Positions 9,797 through 18,496 are shown, counted from the stretch's first letter. The stretch is DNA of 64,000 nt from Pseudaquabacterium pictum (GCF_005403045.1 NZ_BJCL01000013.1:1-64000); one strand, 5' to 3'. The notes: generated by a model not told the origin, from the sequence alone. Program-made: numbers and translations.

Positions 9797-9817
9797 GCAC
9801 GGCCGCAGATGCCGTGC
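9797..9817 (+). terminator. hairpin after kynA, possible terminator without U-tract
   Basis: GCACGGC (9797-9803) and GCCGTGC (9811-9817) form a perfect 7-bp stem with a 7-base loop, beginning 6 bp after the kynA stop. It is followed by CAAAAG rather than a T-run, so any termination would be imperfect. Confidence 0.35.
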
Positions 9818-9949
9818 AAAAGCCCGGCTGATCCAGCGTTCATTTTGATCATTTCAGACCGGCCCGCGCCCTGCGGCCCGGCCGGCGGTGCGACACTGGC
9901 GGTTGTGTCTGCCCCACCCGCGCCGCCGCCCCGCCGGCGCCCGCCCGCG

Positions 9950-10765
9950 ATGATGCGCACCCTGACTGCCCGCCTGTTCCACCCGTTGCCCATGCTGGCG
10001 GCCACGCTGGCCCTGGCCGCCGTGGCACCAGCGGCACTGGCCGGCCCGGTGCTCGACCGCATCCAGGCGGCCGGCGCGCTGAAGGTCTGCATCTGGCCCG
10101 ACTACTATGGCATCACCTGGCGCAACCCGCGCACCCAGCAGCTGACCGGCATCGACATCGAGCTGTCGGCCGAGCTGGCGCGGGACATGAAGCTGAAGCT
10201 GGAGTACGTCGAGTCTTCCTTCCCCAAGCTGATCGAGGACCTGATCAGCGACCGCTGCGACATCGCCATGCATGCGGTGGCCGTGCTGCCGGCGCGCGCC
10301 GAGAAGCTGAAGTTCTCGCAGCCCTACCTGCAGAGCGACATCTACGGCATCACCACCCGCAGCCACCGCATCAAGACCTTCGAGGACATCGACCAGCCGG
10401 GCATGCAGGTGGCGGTGCAGGCCGGCACCTTCATGGAGCCGGTGATGGCCGCCGCGCTGAAGCAGGCCAAGCTGGTGGTGGTGAAGCCGCCGCAGACCCG
10501 CGAGCAGGAGCTGGAAGCCGGCCGCGTGGATGTGTTCATGACCGACTTCCCGTACAGCCGGCGCCTGCTCGACAACGCCGACTGGGCCCGCCTGGTGTCG
10601 CCCACCAAGGCCTTCCATGCCCTGCCCTATGCCTATGCGGTGAAACCGGGCGACGAAGCCTGGCTGCGGCGGGTGGACGAGTTCGTCGCCAACATCAAGC
10701 GCGACGGCCGGCTGGAGGCCGCCGCCCGGCGCCACGGGCTGACCGAGATCGTGGTGCGCAAGTAG
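9950..10765 (+). CDS. periplasmic amino-acid-type solute-binding protein
   Basis: This is a 271-residue family-3 extracellular solute-binding protein. The ATG at 9950 gives a signal peptide (about residues 1-29, ending in AALAGP) and then the usual start of the fold, AAGALKVCIWPDYYGITWRN. TGIDIELSAELARDMKLKLEYV and RCDIAMHAVAVLPARAEKLKFSQPYL follow the binding-protein pattern. There is no permease or ATPase gene next to it. Instead a membrane sensor kinase follows after 18 bp. I infer that it acts as a periplasmic receptor for that kinase, or serves a transporter encoded elsewhere. The ligand is not predictable, though a polar amino acid is typical of the family. Confidence 0.88.
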   Translation: MMRTLTARLFHPLPMLAATLALAAVAPAALAGPVLDRIQAAGALKVCIWPDYYGITWRNPRTQQLTGIDIELSAELARDMKLKLEYVESSFPKLIEDLISDRCDIAMHAVAVLPARAEKLKFSQPYLQSDIYGITTRSHRIKTFEDIDQPGMQVAVQAGTFMEPVMAAALKQAKLVVVKPPQTREQELEAGRVDVFMTDFPYSRRLLDNADWARLVSPTKAFHALPYAYAVKPGDEAWLRRVDEFVANIKRDGRLEAAARRHGLTEIVVRK

Positions 10766-10783
10766 CGCGCCGCCGGTGCCGCG

Positions 10784-12964
10784 ATGACGCCTGGCGCCAC
10801 CGCCAGCCCGAGCGCCCCGCTGCCGGCGTGGCTGCACAGCCGCTGGCTGCTGGGCGCCAGCGGCGCGGTGGCCGGCCTGGTGGTGGCCGCGGCGCTGGGC
10901 TTCATGGCCTACGAACGGCGCGAGCTGGAGGAGAACACCACCGAACAGGGCGCCCTGTACGCCCGGGTGCTGGAGGACCACGCCAACCGCACCTTCAATG
11001 CCGTCGACCTGGCCATGGGCGCCACGCTGGAGGCCGCCCGCCTGCAGCGCCAGCAAGGCCAGGGCATGCAGCTGTCGCCGCTGCTGCAGCAGTCGATCCA
11101 GGCCCTGCCCTTCCTGCGCAGCATCAGCCTGCTCGATGCCCAGGGCCGCGTGGTGGCCAGCTCGGCGCCGGGCAACCTGGGGCTGCAACTGCAGCGCAGC
11201 CGGCTGCTGACGGCGCCGGCCACCAGCGGCCTGGGGCCACTGCTGCCGGGGCGTGACCTGGCCGAGCTGGTCGCCCTGCCAGCCGACACCGAACTGGCCC
11301 GCCACAGCGGCGCCCGACTGATCCCGCTGCTGCTGCCGCTGCGGCCCGACGCCGACAGCGACTGGCTGGTGGCCGCCATCAACCCCGACTACTTCGCCAA
11401 CCAGTACGACCTGCTGCTGCAGGGCACGCCGCTGAGCGCCTCGCTGCTGTCCTACGGCGGCCAGCTGCTGGTGCCCTCGGCCGCCAGCCGGCGCGCGCCG
11501 GGCAGCTGGCTGAAACAGGATCCGCTGTTCACCCAGGCACTGCCCGCCGGTCGCGAGCACGGCCTGCGGCTGGGCCCGGGCCTGGATAGCGCGCCGATGT
11601 ACCTGGCCTGGCGCACCGCCCGCCGCCAGCCGCTGGTGGTGGTGGTGGAGACACCCGCGGCGGTGCCGCAGGCCCAGCTGCGCGAGATCGGCCTGAACGT
11701 GGCCGGCGGCTCGCTGCTGCTGCTGCTGGGGCTGGGCGCCGTCACCTTCGTGGCCTGGCGCAGCCTGCGCAGCCACGAGGCGGTGCGCATCGACCTGCAG
11801 GCCGCCCGCGGCAGCCTGGCGGCGCAGGACGCCTTCACCGACCGGCTGTTCCAGGTCAGCCCGATCCCGATGGTGGTGAAGGACGCCCGCGGCCGCTTCC
11901 TGCGCGTCAACCAGGCCTGGGAGGCACTGACCGGCATCTCAGCCGAGCGCGCCATCGGCCAGAACCTGGGCCGGCTGTACCCGCCGCAGCTGGCCGCCCC
12001 GCACGAGGCGCAGGAGCAACTGGCCATCGCCGCGCACCAGACCGTGGCCTACGAGGAGCAGATCCTCGACAACGACGGCCTGCCCCGCGACGTGATGCTG
12101 CGGGTGACGCCCTTCGTCGACGCCGGCGGCGAGGTGGCCGGCGTGATCATCTGCCTGATGGATGTGACCGAGTTCCGCGAGGTGGCCCAGCGCACCACCG
12201 AGGCCAAGGAGGCCGCCGAACGCAGCAACGCCGCCAAGAGCGAGTTCCTGGCCAACATCAGCCATGAGCTGCGCACGCCGCTGCAGTCCATCCTGGGCTT
12301 CTCCGAGCTGGGCGAGGCGCGCGGCAGTGCACAACCGCGGCTGCAGGGCATGTTCGCCAGCATCCACAGTGCCGGCCAGCGCATGCTGGTGCTGGTGAAC
12401 AACCTGCTGGACCTGTCGCGGCTGGAATCCACCGTGGGCGAGATCCAGCGTGTCGCGCAGGACATCACCCCGGCGCTGCGTGCGGTGGCCGACGAGCTGC
12501 AGGGCCTGGCCCAGGCCCGCACGCTGCGGCTGCAGCTGCCGCCGCCCGGCGCGCCAGGGCTGTGGGCCGCGGCCGATGCCTTTCGCCTGCAGCAGGTGCT
12601 GCGCAATGTGCTGGCCAACGCCATCCGGTTCGCGCCCGAGGGCAGCACCATCCACATCGACTGGCAGGCCGAGCCGGGCGGCACGCACCGCATCAGCGTG
12701 CGCGACCAGGGCCCCGGCATCCCGCAGGCCGAGCTGGACAGCATCTTCGAGGCCTTCGTGCAGAGCAGCCGCACCAAAGACGGATCGGGCGGCACCGGCC
12801 TGGGCCTGGCGATCTGCCGAAAGATCATGGACGGCCACGGCGGCCGCATCAGCGCCCGCAACCACCCCGGCGGCGGCGCGGTGTTCGAGCTGGAGCTGCC
12901 GGCACTGACCGAGCCGGAGGCGCTGGCCGCCCAGGCCATGGCGCGGGCCAGGGCGCCGGCCTGA
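10784..12964 (+). CDS. membrane sensor histidine kinase with PAS domain
   Basis: This is a 726-residue inner-membrane kinase. A transmembrane helix lies at about 22-42, followed by a large periplasmic sensor region (about 43-300, resembling double-Cache-type sensors) and a second helix at about 300-325. A PAS domain starts near 350 (LFQVSPIPMVVKDARGRFLR). HisKA contains SEFLANISHELRTPLQSILG, with the phosphorylated His near 494. The HATPase domain has LRNVLANAIRFAPEG, RDQGPGIP and GTGLGLAICRKIMDGHGG. The preceding binding protein is probably its input. There is no receiver domain and no response regulator beside it, so the partner lies elsewhere. The stop codon lies in an inverted repeat shared with the convergent gene. 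Confidence 0.92.
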   Translation: MTPGATASPSAPLPAWLHSRWLLGASGAVAGLVVAAALGFMAYERRELEENTTEQGALYARVLEDHANRTFNAVDLAMGATLEAARLQRQQGQGMQLSPLLQQSIQALPFLRSISLLDAQGRVVASSAPGNLGLQLQRSRLLTAPATSGLGPLLPGRDLAELVALPADTELARHSGARLIPLLLPLRPDADSDWLVAAINPDYFANQYDLLLQGTPLSASLLSYGGQLLVPSAASRRAPGSWLKQDPLFTQALPAGREHGLRLGPGLDSAPMYLAWRTARRQPLVVVVETPAAVPQAQLREIGLNVAGGSLLLLLGLGAVTFVAWRSLRSHEAVRIDLQAARGSLAAQDAFTDRLFQVSPIPMVVKDARGRFLRVNQAWEALTGISAERAIGQNLGRLYPPQLAAPHEAQEQLAIAAHQTVAYEEQILDNDGLPRDVMLRVTPFVDAGGEVAGVIICLMDVTEFREVAQRTTEAKEAAERSNAAKSEFLANISHELRTPLQSILGFSELGEARGSAQPRLQGMFASIHSAGQRMLVLVNNLLDLSRLESTVGEIQRVAQDITPALRAVADELQGLAQARTLRLQLPPPGAPGLWAAADAFRLQQVLRNVLANAIRFAPEGSTIHIDWQAEPGGTHRISVRDQGPGIPQAELDSIFEAFVQSSRTKDGSGGTGLGLAICRKIMDGHGGRISARNHPGGGAVFELELPALTEPEALAAQAMARARAPA

Positions 12965-12986
12965 AGCCAGGCTGCGCCGGCTTCAG
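12961..12986. terminator. stop-spanning inverted repeat between convergent genes
   Basis: CTGAAGCC (12961-12968) and GGCTTCAG (12979-12986) form a perfect 8-bp stem with a 10-base loop. Each arm contains the stop codon of one of the two convergent genes. There is no T-run. It could act as a bidirectional terminator or a 3'-end stabiliser. Confidence 0.5.
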
Positions 12987-13789
12987 CTGGCTTCGCGCAG
13001 GATGGCTTCGGCGCGCAGCAGCACCGGCTTGTCGACCATCTTGCCGTCCACCGCCACCGCGGCGCCGCCGGCCGCGGCTGCGGCGGCCAGCACCCGCTGG
13101 GCCCAGGCACGCTCGACATCGCTGGGGGCCATGCCGGCGTTCACCGCGCCCACCTGCTTCGGGTGGATGCACAGCTTGCCGGCAAAGCCCAGGCGGCGGG
13201 CGCGGGCCACGTCCTGCTGCAGCCGGTCGGCATCGTCGATGGCGGTGCTGACGCCATCCACCGGCGCACCGATGCCGGCCAGCCGCGAGGCCAGCACCAG
13301 CTGCAGGCGGAACGGCAGCAGTTCCTCCTCGGTGGCATCCTTCAGGCCCAGGTCCACCTGCAGGTCGATCGAGCCGAAGGCCAGGCGCCAGACGCCCGGG
13401 GCGCGGGCGATGGCATCCAGGTTGGCGATGCCCGCCGCGCTTTCCACCAGCGGCAGCAGGCCGCGGGCACCGGCGGCACGCACCTGGGCCAGGGTATCGG
13501 GCCGCTCGGCCTTGGGCAGCATCACACCGGCCACGCCGGGGGCACCGCACAGCGCCAGGTCGGCCTGGAACCACGGCGTCTCGGCGCTGTTGATGCGGAC
13601 GATCACCGCATGCTCCGGTCGGAGCCACGCCGCCAGCGTGGCGCGGGCGGACTCCTTGTCGGGCGGCGCCACCGCGTCTTCCAGGTCGATGATCACCGCG
13701 CTGGCGCCGGCGGCCAGGGCCTTGTCGAAACGGTCGGCCCGATGGCCGGGCACGAACAGCAGGCTGCGCTGCAGCGGCGCGCCGCTCAT
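12983..13789 (-). CDS. CitE/HpcH-like CoA ester lyase
   Basis: This 268-residue TIM-barrel protein belongs to the HpcH/HpaI aldolase and citrate-lyase-beta family. Members cleave or form 3-hydroxyacyl-CoA esters such as malyl-CoA or citramalyl-CoA using a divalent metal. It begins with LQRSLLFVPGHRADRFDKAL and has VIIDLEDAVAPPDKESAR, LPLVESAAGI (metal-binding Glu), AFGSIDLQVDLG (metal-binding Asp) and GFAGKLCIHPKQVGAVN. Its start overlaps the stop of the MmgE/PrpD gene (ATGA). It is the last gene of a four-gene operon with a CoA transferase and an acyl-CoA dehydrogenase. This context favours a free-standing lyase over a citrate lyase subunit, because no citD or citF is present. Confidence 0.88.
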   Translation of the reverse strand: MSGAPLQRSLLFVPGHRADRFDKALAAGASAVIIDLEDAVAPPDKESARATLAAWLRPEHAVIVRINSAETPWFQADLALCGAPGVAGVMLPKAERPDTLAQVRAAGARGLLPLVESAAGIANLDAIARAPGVWRLAFGSIDLQVDLGLKDATEEELLPFRLQLVLASRLAGIGAPVDGVSTAIDDADRLQQDVARARRLGFAGKLCIHPKQVGAVNAGMAPSDVERAWAQRVLAAAAAAGGAAVAVDGKMVDKPVLLRAEAILREAS

Positions 13790-15141
13790 GCCAGGAAGCG
13801 CGGCACGGTCGTGGCCTGCGCCAGGCCCCAGACCTGCTGGATCACCGTCTGCATCTCGGCCGCAGTCGCACCGCCGCGGTAGGCGGCCAGGCGCTGGGCC
13901 TTGTCTTCCAGCTCGGCTCGGCTCAGGGTGTTGCCGGGGTCGCCCTTGGGCTCGTCCACCCGGGCGGCCAGCTGGCGGCCGTCGGTGGTGGTGACCTGCA
14001 CCTTGCCGATCCAGCGCGCCGGGTAGGCGGTGTCCACCTCGGCATCCAGCACCATGCTGACCTTGTCGCGGAAGGCCACCACCGGCGCGGCCTTGTAGTC
14101 GGCATCGAACTCGGTCAGGCCGGCAAAGCCCTTCACCGCCACCAGGCCCAGCACCGTGCCCATCGAGAACTTGGCCTGGTGCACCGTCTGCGGGTCGACC
14201 ACCGGGCCCAGCACGTCGATGGCGCCCTGGTGCACCTGCGTCACCACCTTGGCCACCTGGTCGGCGGCGATGCGGTGCTCGCGCATCAGGGTCTGCAGCG
14301 CATCGGCCGCCGGGTGGGTGTGGCGGCAACTGGCGTGGTACTTGAACGAGGTCTCGGCCAGCGCCCAGCGCTGCCCCAAGCCATCGGCCAGCTTGGCGGC
14401 ATCGCTGTCGCTGCTCATGCCGGCGGCCATGCCCTGCTTGCCGTCGAAGATGGCCTGCGCGCCGGTGAAGCCGTCGGCCGCGAGGTAGGCCGCGGTCAGC
14501 CCGGCGCCGGCGGCGTGCGCGGTGTGCAACTGCTTGCTGTCGGCCGCGGTGCGCAAGAACTCCCACAGCCCCGCCGCCTGCGTGCCGGCCGAGCCGAAGG
14601 CATGGCGCATCTGGGTGGCGTCCAGCTTCAGCAGCCAACCGACCGCCGCCGCGGCGGCGATGGTGCCGGCCGTGCCGGTGGTGTGGAAGATCCGGTAGTG
14701 CGAGCGGCCAAGGAACTCACCCACCCGGATGCCGACCTCGTAGCCCACCACGCTGGCGGTCAGCAGATCGGCCCCGCTGGCGCCGATGGCCTGGGCCACG
14801 GCGAGCGCCGGCGGAAACACCACCGCCGCCGGGTGGAACACGCTGCCGTTGTGCACGTCGTCCTGCTCGGCGAAGTGCGAGGCCGCGGCGTTGGCCACCG
14901 CCGCCACCAGCGGGCTGCTGCTGCTGCGGTCGATCAGGATCTGGCTGGGCCCGCTGTCCGGCCCCATGCGGCGCATGAAGCGGGTGATGCTCTCCACCGG
15001 CCGCGCACCCTTGCCAGCCAGCGCCGAGGCGAACCAATCGAGGTACAGGTCTTCGGCCCGGCGCAGCACCGGCGCGGGGATGTCGCTGAACTTCAGGCTG
15101 GCGGCGAACTGCGCCAGCTGGGCGGTGGTGTCGGTGGTCAT
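13786..15141 (-). CDS. MmgE/PrpD family protein
   Basis: This 451-residue member of the MmgE/PrpD family belongs to a group that includes 2-methylcitrate dehydratase, cis-aconitate decarboxylase and epimerases of iminodisuccinate. Typical segments are LYLDWFASALAGKGARPVES, SHFAEQDDVHNGSVFHPAA, TTGTAGTIAAAAAVGWLLKL and KYHASCRHTHPAADAL. No prpC, prpB or acnD is adjacent. Instead it sits between a CaiB-type CoA transferase (11 bp upstream) and a CitE-like lyase (ATGA overlap). A dehydratase, isomerase or decarboxylase acting on a branched dicarboxylic acid is a reasonable inference, but the reaction cannot be fixed from the sequence. Confidence 0.87.
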   Translation of the reverse strand: MTTDTTAQLAQFAASLKFSDIPAPVLRRAEDLYLDWFASALAGKGARPVESITRFMRRMGPDSGPSQILIDRSSSSPLVAAVANAAASHFAEQDDVHNGSVFHPAAVVFPPALAVAQAIGASGADLLTASVVGYEVGIRVGEFLGRSHYRIFHTTGTAGTIAAAAAVGWLLKLDATQMRHAFGSAGTQAAGLWEFLRTAADSKQLHTAHAAGAGLTAAYLAADGFTGAQAIFDGKQGMAAGMSSDSDAAKLADGLGQRWALAETSFKYHASCRHTHPAADALQTLMREHRIAADQVAKVVTQVHQGAIDVLGPVVDPQTVHQAKFSMGTVLGLVAVKGFAGLTEFDADYKAAPVVAFRDKVSMVLDAEVDTAYPARWIGKVQVTTTDGRQLAARVDEPKGDPGNTLSRAELEDKAQRLAAYRGGATAAEMQTVIQQVWGLAQATTVPRFLA

Positions 15142-15152
15142 GCGGTGTCTCC

Positions 15153-16331
15153 TCAGACGGTGCCGGCGCCTGCCAGGGCGTCGATCTGTTGTTCGGTGTA
15201 GCCCAGGCCGACCAGAACGCTGCGCGTGTGCTGGCCCAGGGCGGGAACTGCATCCATGCGGGCGTCGGTGCAGCCGGGCGGCAGGAGCGCCGGCACCGGG
15301 CCGGCGGGCGTGGCCACCTCGGTCCAGCGGCCGCGCGCCTGCAGCTGCGGATGGGCCCAGACATCGGCCATGGTGTTGACCTGGGCATTGGCGATGCCGG
15401 CGGCATCCAGCCGCTCGACCACCTGGGCGGCCGTCAGCGGCGCAAAGGTCTGCTCGATCAGCGCGCGCAGCTCGGCCCGTGCCGCGGTGCGCTTGGCGTT
15501 GGCGTTGAAGCGCTCATCCGTCGCCAGTGCGGGCTGCTGCAGCACCTGCTGGCAGAAGCTGACCCATTCCCGCTCGTTCTGCAGGCCCAGCATCACTGTC
15601 TTGCCGTCGCCGGTGGCGAACGGGCCGTAGGGGTAGATGGTGGCGTGCGCCGCGCCGGCGCGCGGCGGCGGCGTGGCGCCGTCGTACGCGTAGTACAGCG
15701 GGTAGGTCATCCACTCGGTCATTGCCTCGAGCATGCTCACGTCGATGTGGCGGCCCTTGCCCGTGCGGCCACGCTGCAGCAGCGCGGTCAGGATGTTGGT
15801 GTAGGCGTACATGCCGGCGGCGATGTCGGCGATGCTGCAGCCGGCCTTGCTGGGTTCATCCGGTGTGCCGGTGATCGAGACAAAGCCCGACTCGCTCTGG
15901 ATCAGCAGGTCGTACGCCTTCTTGTCGCGGTAGGGGCCGTCTTCCCCGTAGCCCGAGATGTCGCAGACGATCAGCTTGGGGTAGCGCTGGCTGAGCACCG
16001 CATAGGACAGCCCCATGCGCGCCGCCGCACCCGGCGCCAGGTTCTGAACCAGCACGTCGGCCTCGGCCAGCAGCTTGTCCAGGATCTCGGGCGCGGCCTC
16101 AGCCTTCAGGTCCAGGCTCAGGCTTTCCTTGCTGCGGTTGGTCCAGACGAAGTGGCTGGCCAGCCCGTTGACCCGCGTGTCGTAGGCGCGGGCGAAGTCA
16201 CCGACACCCGGCCGCTCGACCTTGATCACCCGCGCGCCCTGGTCGGCCAGCTGGCGGGTGCAGAACGGCGCAGCGATCGCGTGTTCCAGCGTGACGACGG
16301 TGATGCCTTCCAGGGGCAATGGGCCGGCCAT
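15153..16331 (-). CDS. CaiB/BaiF family CoA transferase
   Basis: This 392-residue class III CoA transferase moves CoA between carboxylic acids in the cytoplasm. The N-terminal segment LPLEGITVVTLEHAIAAPFC and ADQGARVIKVERPGVGDFAR are typical. So is LLIQSESGFVSITGTPDEP, preceded by the KKAYD sequence that contains the expected catalytic aspartate. VSMLEAMTEWM and a C-terminal ALGQHTRSVLVGLGYTEQQI complete the fold. Its ATG overlaps the acyl-CoA dehydrogenase stop by one base. Related clusters use such enzymes to activate mesaconate, citramalate, itaconate or glutarate, and which one applies here is unknown. Confidence 0.92.
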   Translation of the reverse strand: MAGPLPLEGITVVTLEHAIAAPFCTRQLADQGARVIKVERPGVGDFARAYDTRVNGLASHFVWTNRSKESLSLDLKAEAAPEILDKLLAEADVLVQNLAPGAAARMGLSYAVLSQRYPKLIVCDISGYGEDGPYRDKKAYDLLIQSESGFVSITGTPDEPSKAGCSIADIAAGMYAYTNILTALLQRGRTGKGRHIDVSMLEAMTEWMTYPLYYAYDGATPPPRAGAAHATIYPYGPFATGDGKTVMLGLQNEREWVSFCQQVLQQPALATDERFNANAKRTAARAELRALIEQTFAPLTAAQVVERLDAAGIANAQVNTMADVWAHPQLQARGRWTEVATPAGPVPALLPPGCTDARMDAVPALGQHTRSVLVGLGYTEQQIDALAGAGTV

Positions 16332-17500
16332 CAGAAGCTCCGCGGCAGGCCCAGCACATGCTCGGCCACGTAGCTCAGGATCAGGTTGGTGCTGATCGGC
16401 GCCACCTGGTACAGCCGGGTCTCGCGGAACTTGCGCTCCACGTCGTATTCGCAGGCGAAGCCGAAGCCGCCGTGGAACTGGATGGCCGCATTGGCCGCCT
16501 CCCAGCTGGCCTTGGCCGCCAGGTACTTGGCCATGTTGGCCTCGGCGCCGCAGGGCAGGTGCGCGTCGAACAAATCGCAGGCCTTCCAGCGCATCAGGTT
16601 GGCGGCTTCCACCTCGATGTAGGCCTCGGCGATGGGGAACTGCACGCCCTGGTTCTGGCCGATCGGCCGGCCGAACACCACCCGCTCGCTGACGTACTTG
16701 CTGACCCGGTCGATGAACCAGTAGCCATCGCCGATGCACTCGGCGGCGATCAGCGTGCGCTCGGCGTTCAGGCCGTCCAGGATGTACTTGAAGCCCTGGC
16801 CCTCCTCGCCGATCAGGTTCTCGGCCGGGATCTCCAGGTTCTCGAAGAACAGCTCGTTGGTCTCGTGGTTGACCATGTTCGGGATCGGCCGCACATCCAG
16901 GCCCTTGCCGATGGAATCACGCAGGTCGACGATGAAGATCGACATGCCCTCGCTCTTCTTCTTCACGTCCGACAGCGGCGTGGTGCGGGCCAGCAGGATC
17001 ATCAGGTCACTGTGCTGGATGCGGCTGATCCACACCTTCTGGCCATTGACCACGTAGCGGTCGCCCTTCTTCAGCGCCGTGGTCTTGATCTTGGTGGTGT
17101 CGGTGCCGGTGGTGGGCTCGGTCACGCCCATGCTCTGCAGGCGCAAGGCGCCGGTGGCAATCTGCGGCAGATACAGCTCCTTCTGCGCCTTGGAGCCGTG
17201 GCGCAGCAGGGTGCCCATGTTGTACATCTGGCCATGGCAGGCGCCGGAGTTGCCGCCGCAGCGGTTGATCTCCTCCATGATCACGCTGGCCTCGGCCAGG
17301 CCCAGGCCCGAGCCGCCGTACTCCTGCGGGATCAGCGCGGCCATCCAGCCGGCCTTGGTCAGCGCGTCGACGAAGGCCTCGGGGTAGGCGCGGCGGCTGT
17401 CGACCTCGCGGTGGTAGCTGTCGGGAAACTCGGCGCACAGGGCGCGCACGGCGTCGCGGATCTCGGTGTAGCTGCGGTCTTGCGGGGCGGTGGTCGTCAT
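16331..17500 (-). CDS. acyl-CoA dehydrogenase with a relocated catalytic base
   Basis: This is a 389-residue FAD-dependent acyl-CoA dehydrogenase and the first gene of the operon. N-terminal helices are followed by the FAD/substrate loops LQSMGVTEPTTGTDTTKIKT and YVVNGQKVWISR, then the C-terminal helical domain with VVFGRPIGQNQGVQF and IQFHGGFGFACEYDVERKFR. Where medium-chain enzymes carry the catalytic Glu (YEGT), this protein reads YQVAPIST, with Pro368 at that position. A Glu is present in helix G instead (LNAERTLIAAE, Glu247), the position used by isovaleryl- and long-chain-type dehydrogenases. This suggests an active enzyme for a branched or dicarboxylic acyl-CoA. Confidence 0.92.
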   Translation of the reverse strand: MTTTAPQDRSYTEIRDAVRALCAEFPDSYHREVDSRRAYPEAFVDALTKAGWMAALIPQEYGGSGLGLAEASVIMEEINRCGGNSGACHGQMYNMGTLLRHGSKAQKELYLPQIATGALRLQSMGVTEPTTGTDTTKIKTTALKKGDRYVVNGQKVWISRIQHSDLMILLARTTPLSDVKKKSEGMSIFIVDLRDSIGKGLDVRPIPNMVNHETNELFFENLEIPAENLIGEEGQGFKYILDGLNAERTLIAAECIGDGYWFIDRVSKYVSERVVFGRPIGQNQGVQFPIAEAYIEVEAANLMRWKACDLFDAHLPCGAEANMAKYLAAKASWEAANAAIQFHGGFGFACEYDVERKFRETRLYQVAPISTNLILSYVAEHVLGLPRSF

Positions 17501-17576
17501 GGCGGTGGGCAGGCTGGACAGACCTGCACTGTGCCGCCATCACCGGCGGCGCGCCATTCTCATTTGCGCAACCGGG

Positions 17577-17595
17577 GCTTCCGGTGGGCGGAAGC
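17577..17595 (-). terminator. hairpin after the PEP-CTERM gene
   Basis: GCTTCC (17577-17582) and GGAAGC (17590-17595) form a perfect 6-bp stem with a 7-base loop, 24 bp beyond the stop codon of the PEP-CTERM gene on the minus strand. It has no T-run, so it is only a weak terminator candidate. The remaining 17501-17618 sequence holds no gene. Confidence 0.3.
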
Positions 17596-17618
17596 GCGCC
17601 GGCGCGCGGGCGCGCGAC

Positions 17619-18437
17619 TCAACGGCGGCGTCGCGCCGCCAGCGCCAGGCCGCCCAGACCGACCAGCATCAGCAGCAGCGCCTGCGGCTCGGGCACCACG
17701 CTGGCCGGCAGCACTGCACCCGAGGCGGCGGCGAAATTGGCCGCCAAGGCCTGACCATGGGCATCGAAGGCCTGCAGCCCCACCAGGGTCCAGGTGTGGG
17801 AGAAGTCAGCCACAGCACCAGCGGCATAGGCGTTGATCGTCCAGCCGATCTGGTAGGTGGCCCGGCTGCCGAAGATCACCGGCAGTTCCCAGCTGGCCAT
17901 GGCATCCACGGTGGTGTCGCGGAAGGCACGGTGCCGCAGCAGGGTGACGACTTCGGGCGCGCCGAAGAAGTCCGTCGTCAGCGGCAGGAACGACAGGTTG
18001 GTGGAGCCATACACCGGATCGGACTTGGCATGGTAGGCGGCAAAGTAGAGGTCGGTCTGGGCCGACATCTGCCCATCGAAGGCCACGCTGAAGCGCACCG
18101 TGCCCGCGGTGCCGGCCAGCCTGGTGTCGGTCGGTGTGGCGAGCAGCGCGTCCTGGATGATGTTGCCGGCGTGGTAGTCGCCAGCCGGCGCCGTGCTGGC
18201 CACGCGGATGGCCGCCTTCATCGAGGTGAAGGTGGTGGTGGCCTGGGCGCTGGCCTCGGCGGTGTCGCAGGACTTGCTGCCCCCCGGACTCTGCCCGCTG
18301 CTGGAACTGCTGGGGTCGCAGTCTGCAAAGGTGTAGACGTAGCTGCCCCAGTTCAGGGCCTGTGCCTGGGCAGCCACCGTGCTGCCTGCCAGCACCGCTG
18401 CCGCCGCAGCGGCGCGCAGGATCATCCATCGTTTCAT
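17619..18437 (-). CDS. PEP-CTERM sorting domain protein
   Basis: This 272-residue exported protein starts MKRWMILRAAAAAAVLAG, a signal peptide with likely cleavage after AAQAQA. The body is a low-similarity beta-rich domain that I cannot assign. It contains a serine-rich patch (SSSSSGQS) and a nearby Cys pair that could form a disulfide. The C-terminus is a textbook PEP-CTERM signal: VVPEPQALLLMLVGLGGLAL followed by AARRRR. Such proteins are cut and sorted by an exosortase (EpsH/XrtA) and are linked to exopolysaccharide and biofilm matrix. No exosortase gene lies in the window. The upstream leader contains a strong hairpin. Confidence 0.88.
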   Translation of the reverse strand: MKRWMILRAAAAAAVLAGSTVAAQAQALNWGSYVYTFADCDPSSSSSGQSPGGSKSCDTAEASAQATTTFTSMKAAIRVASTAPAGDYHAGNIIQDALLATPTDTRLAGTAGTVRFSVAFDGQMSAQTDLYFAAYHAKSDPVYGSTNLSFLPLTTDFFGAPEVVTLLRHRAFRDTTVDAMASWELPVIFGSRATYQIGWTINAYAAGAVADFSHTWTLVGLQAFDAHGQALAANFAAASGAVLPASVVPEPQALLLMLVGLGGLALAARRRR

Positions 18438-18473
18438 CGGTTCAGCCTTGGTTGGGATCGGTCGTGTCGCGGC

Positions 18474-18496
18474 GCGGCCCGGTGTCTCCGGGCCGC
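18474..18496 (-). promoter_or_regulatory. hairpin in the 5' region of the PEP-CTERM gene
   Basis: GCGGCCCGG (18474-18482) and CCGGGCCGC (18488-18496) form a perfect 9-bp stem with a 5-base loop, 37 bp upstream of the PEP-CTERM start codon. On the minus strand it would be part of the leader RNA. I found no sigma-54 promoter and no known riboswitch signature around it. Confidence 0.4.
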
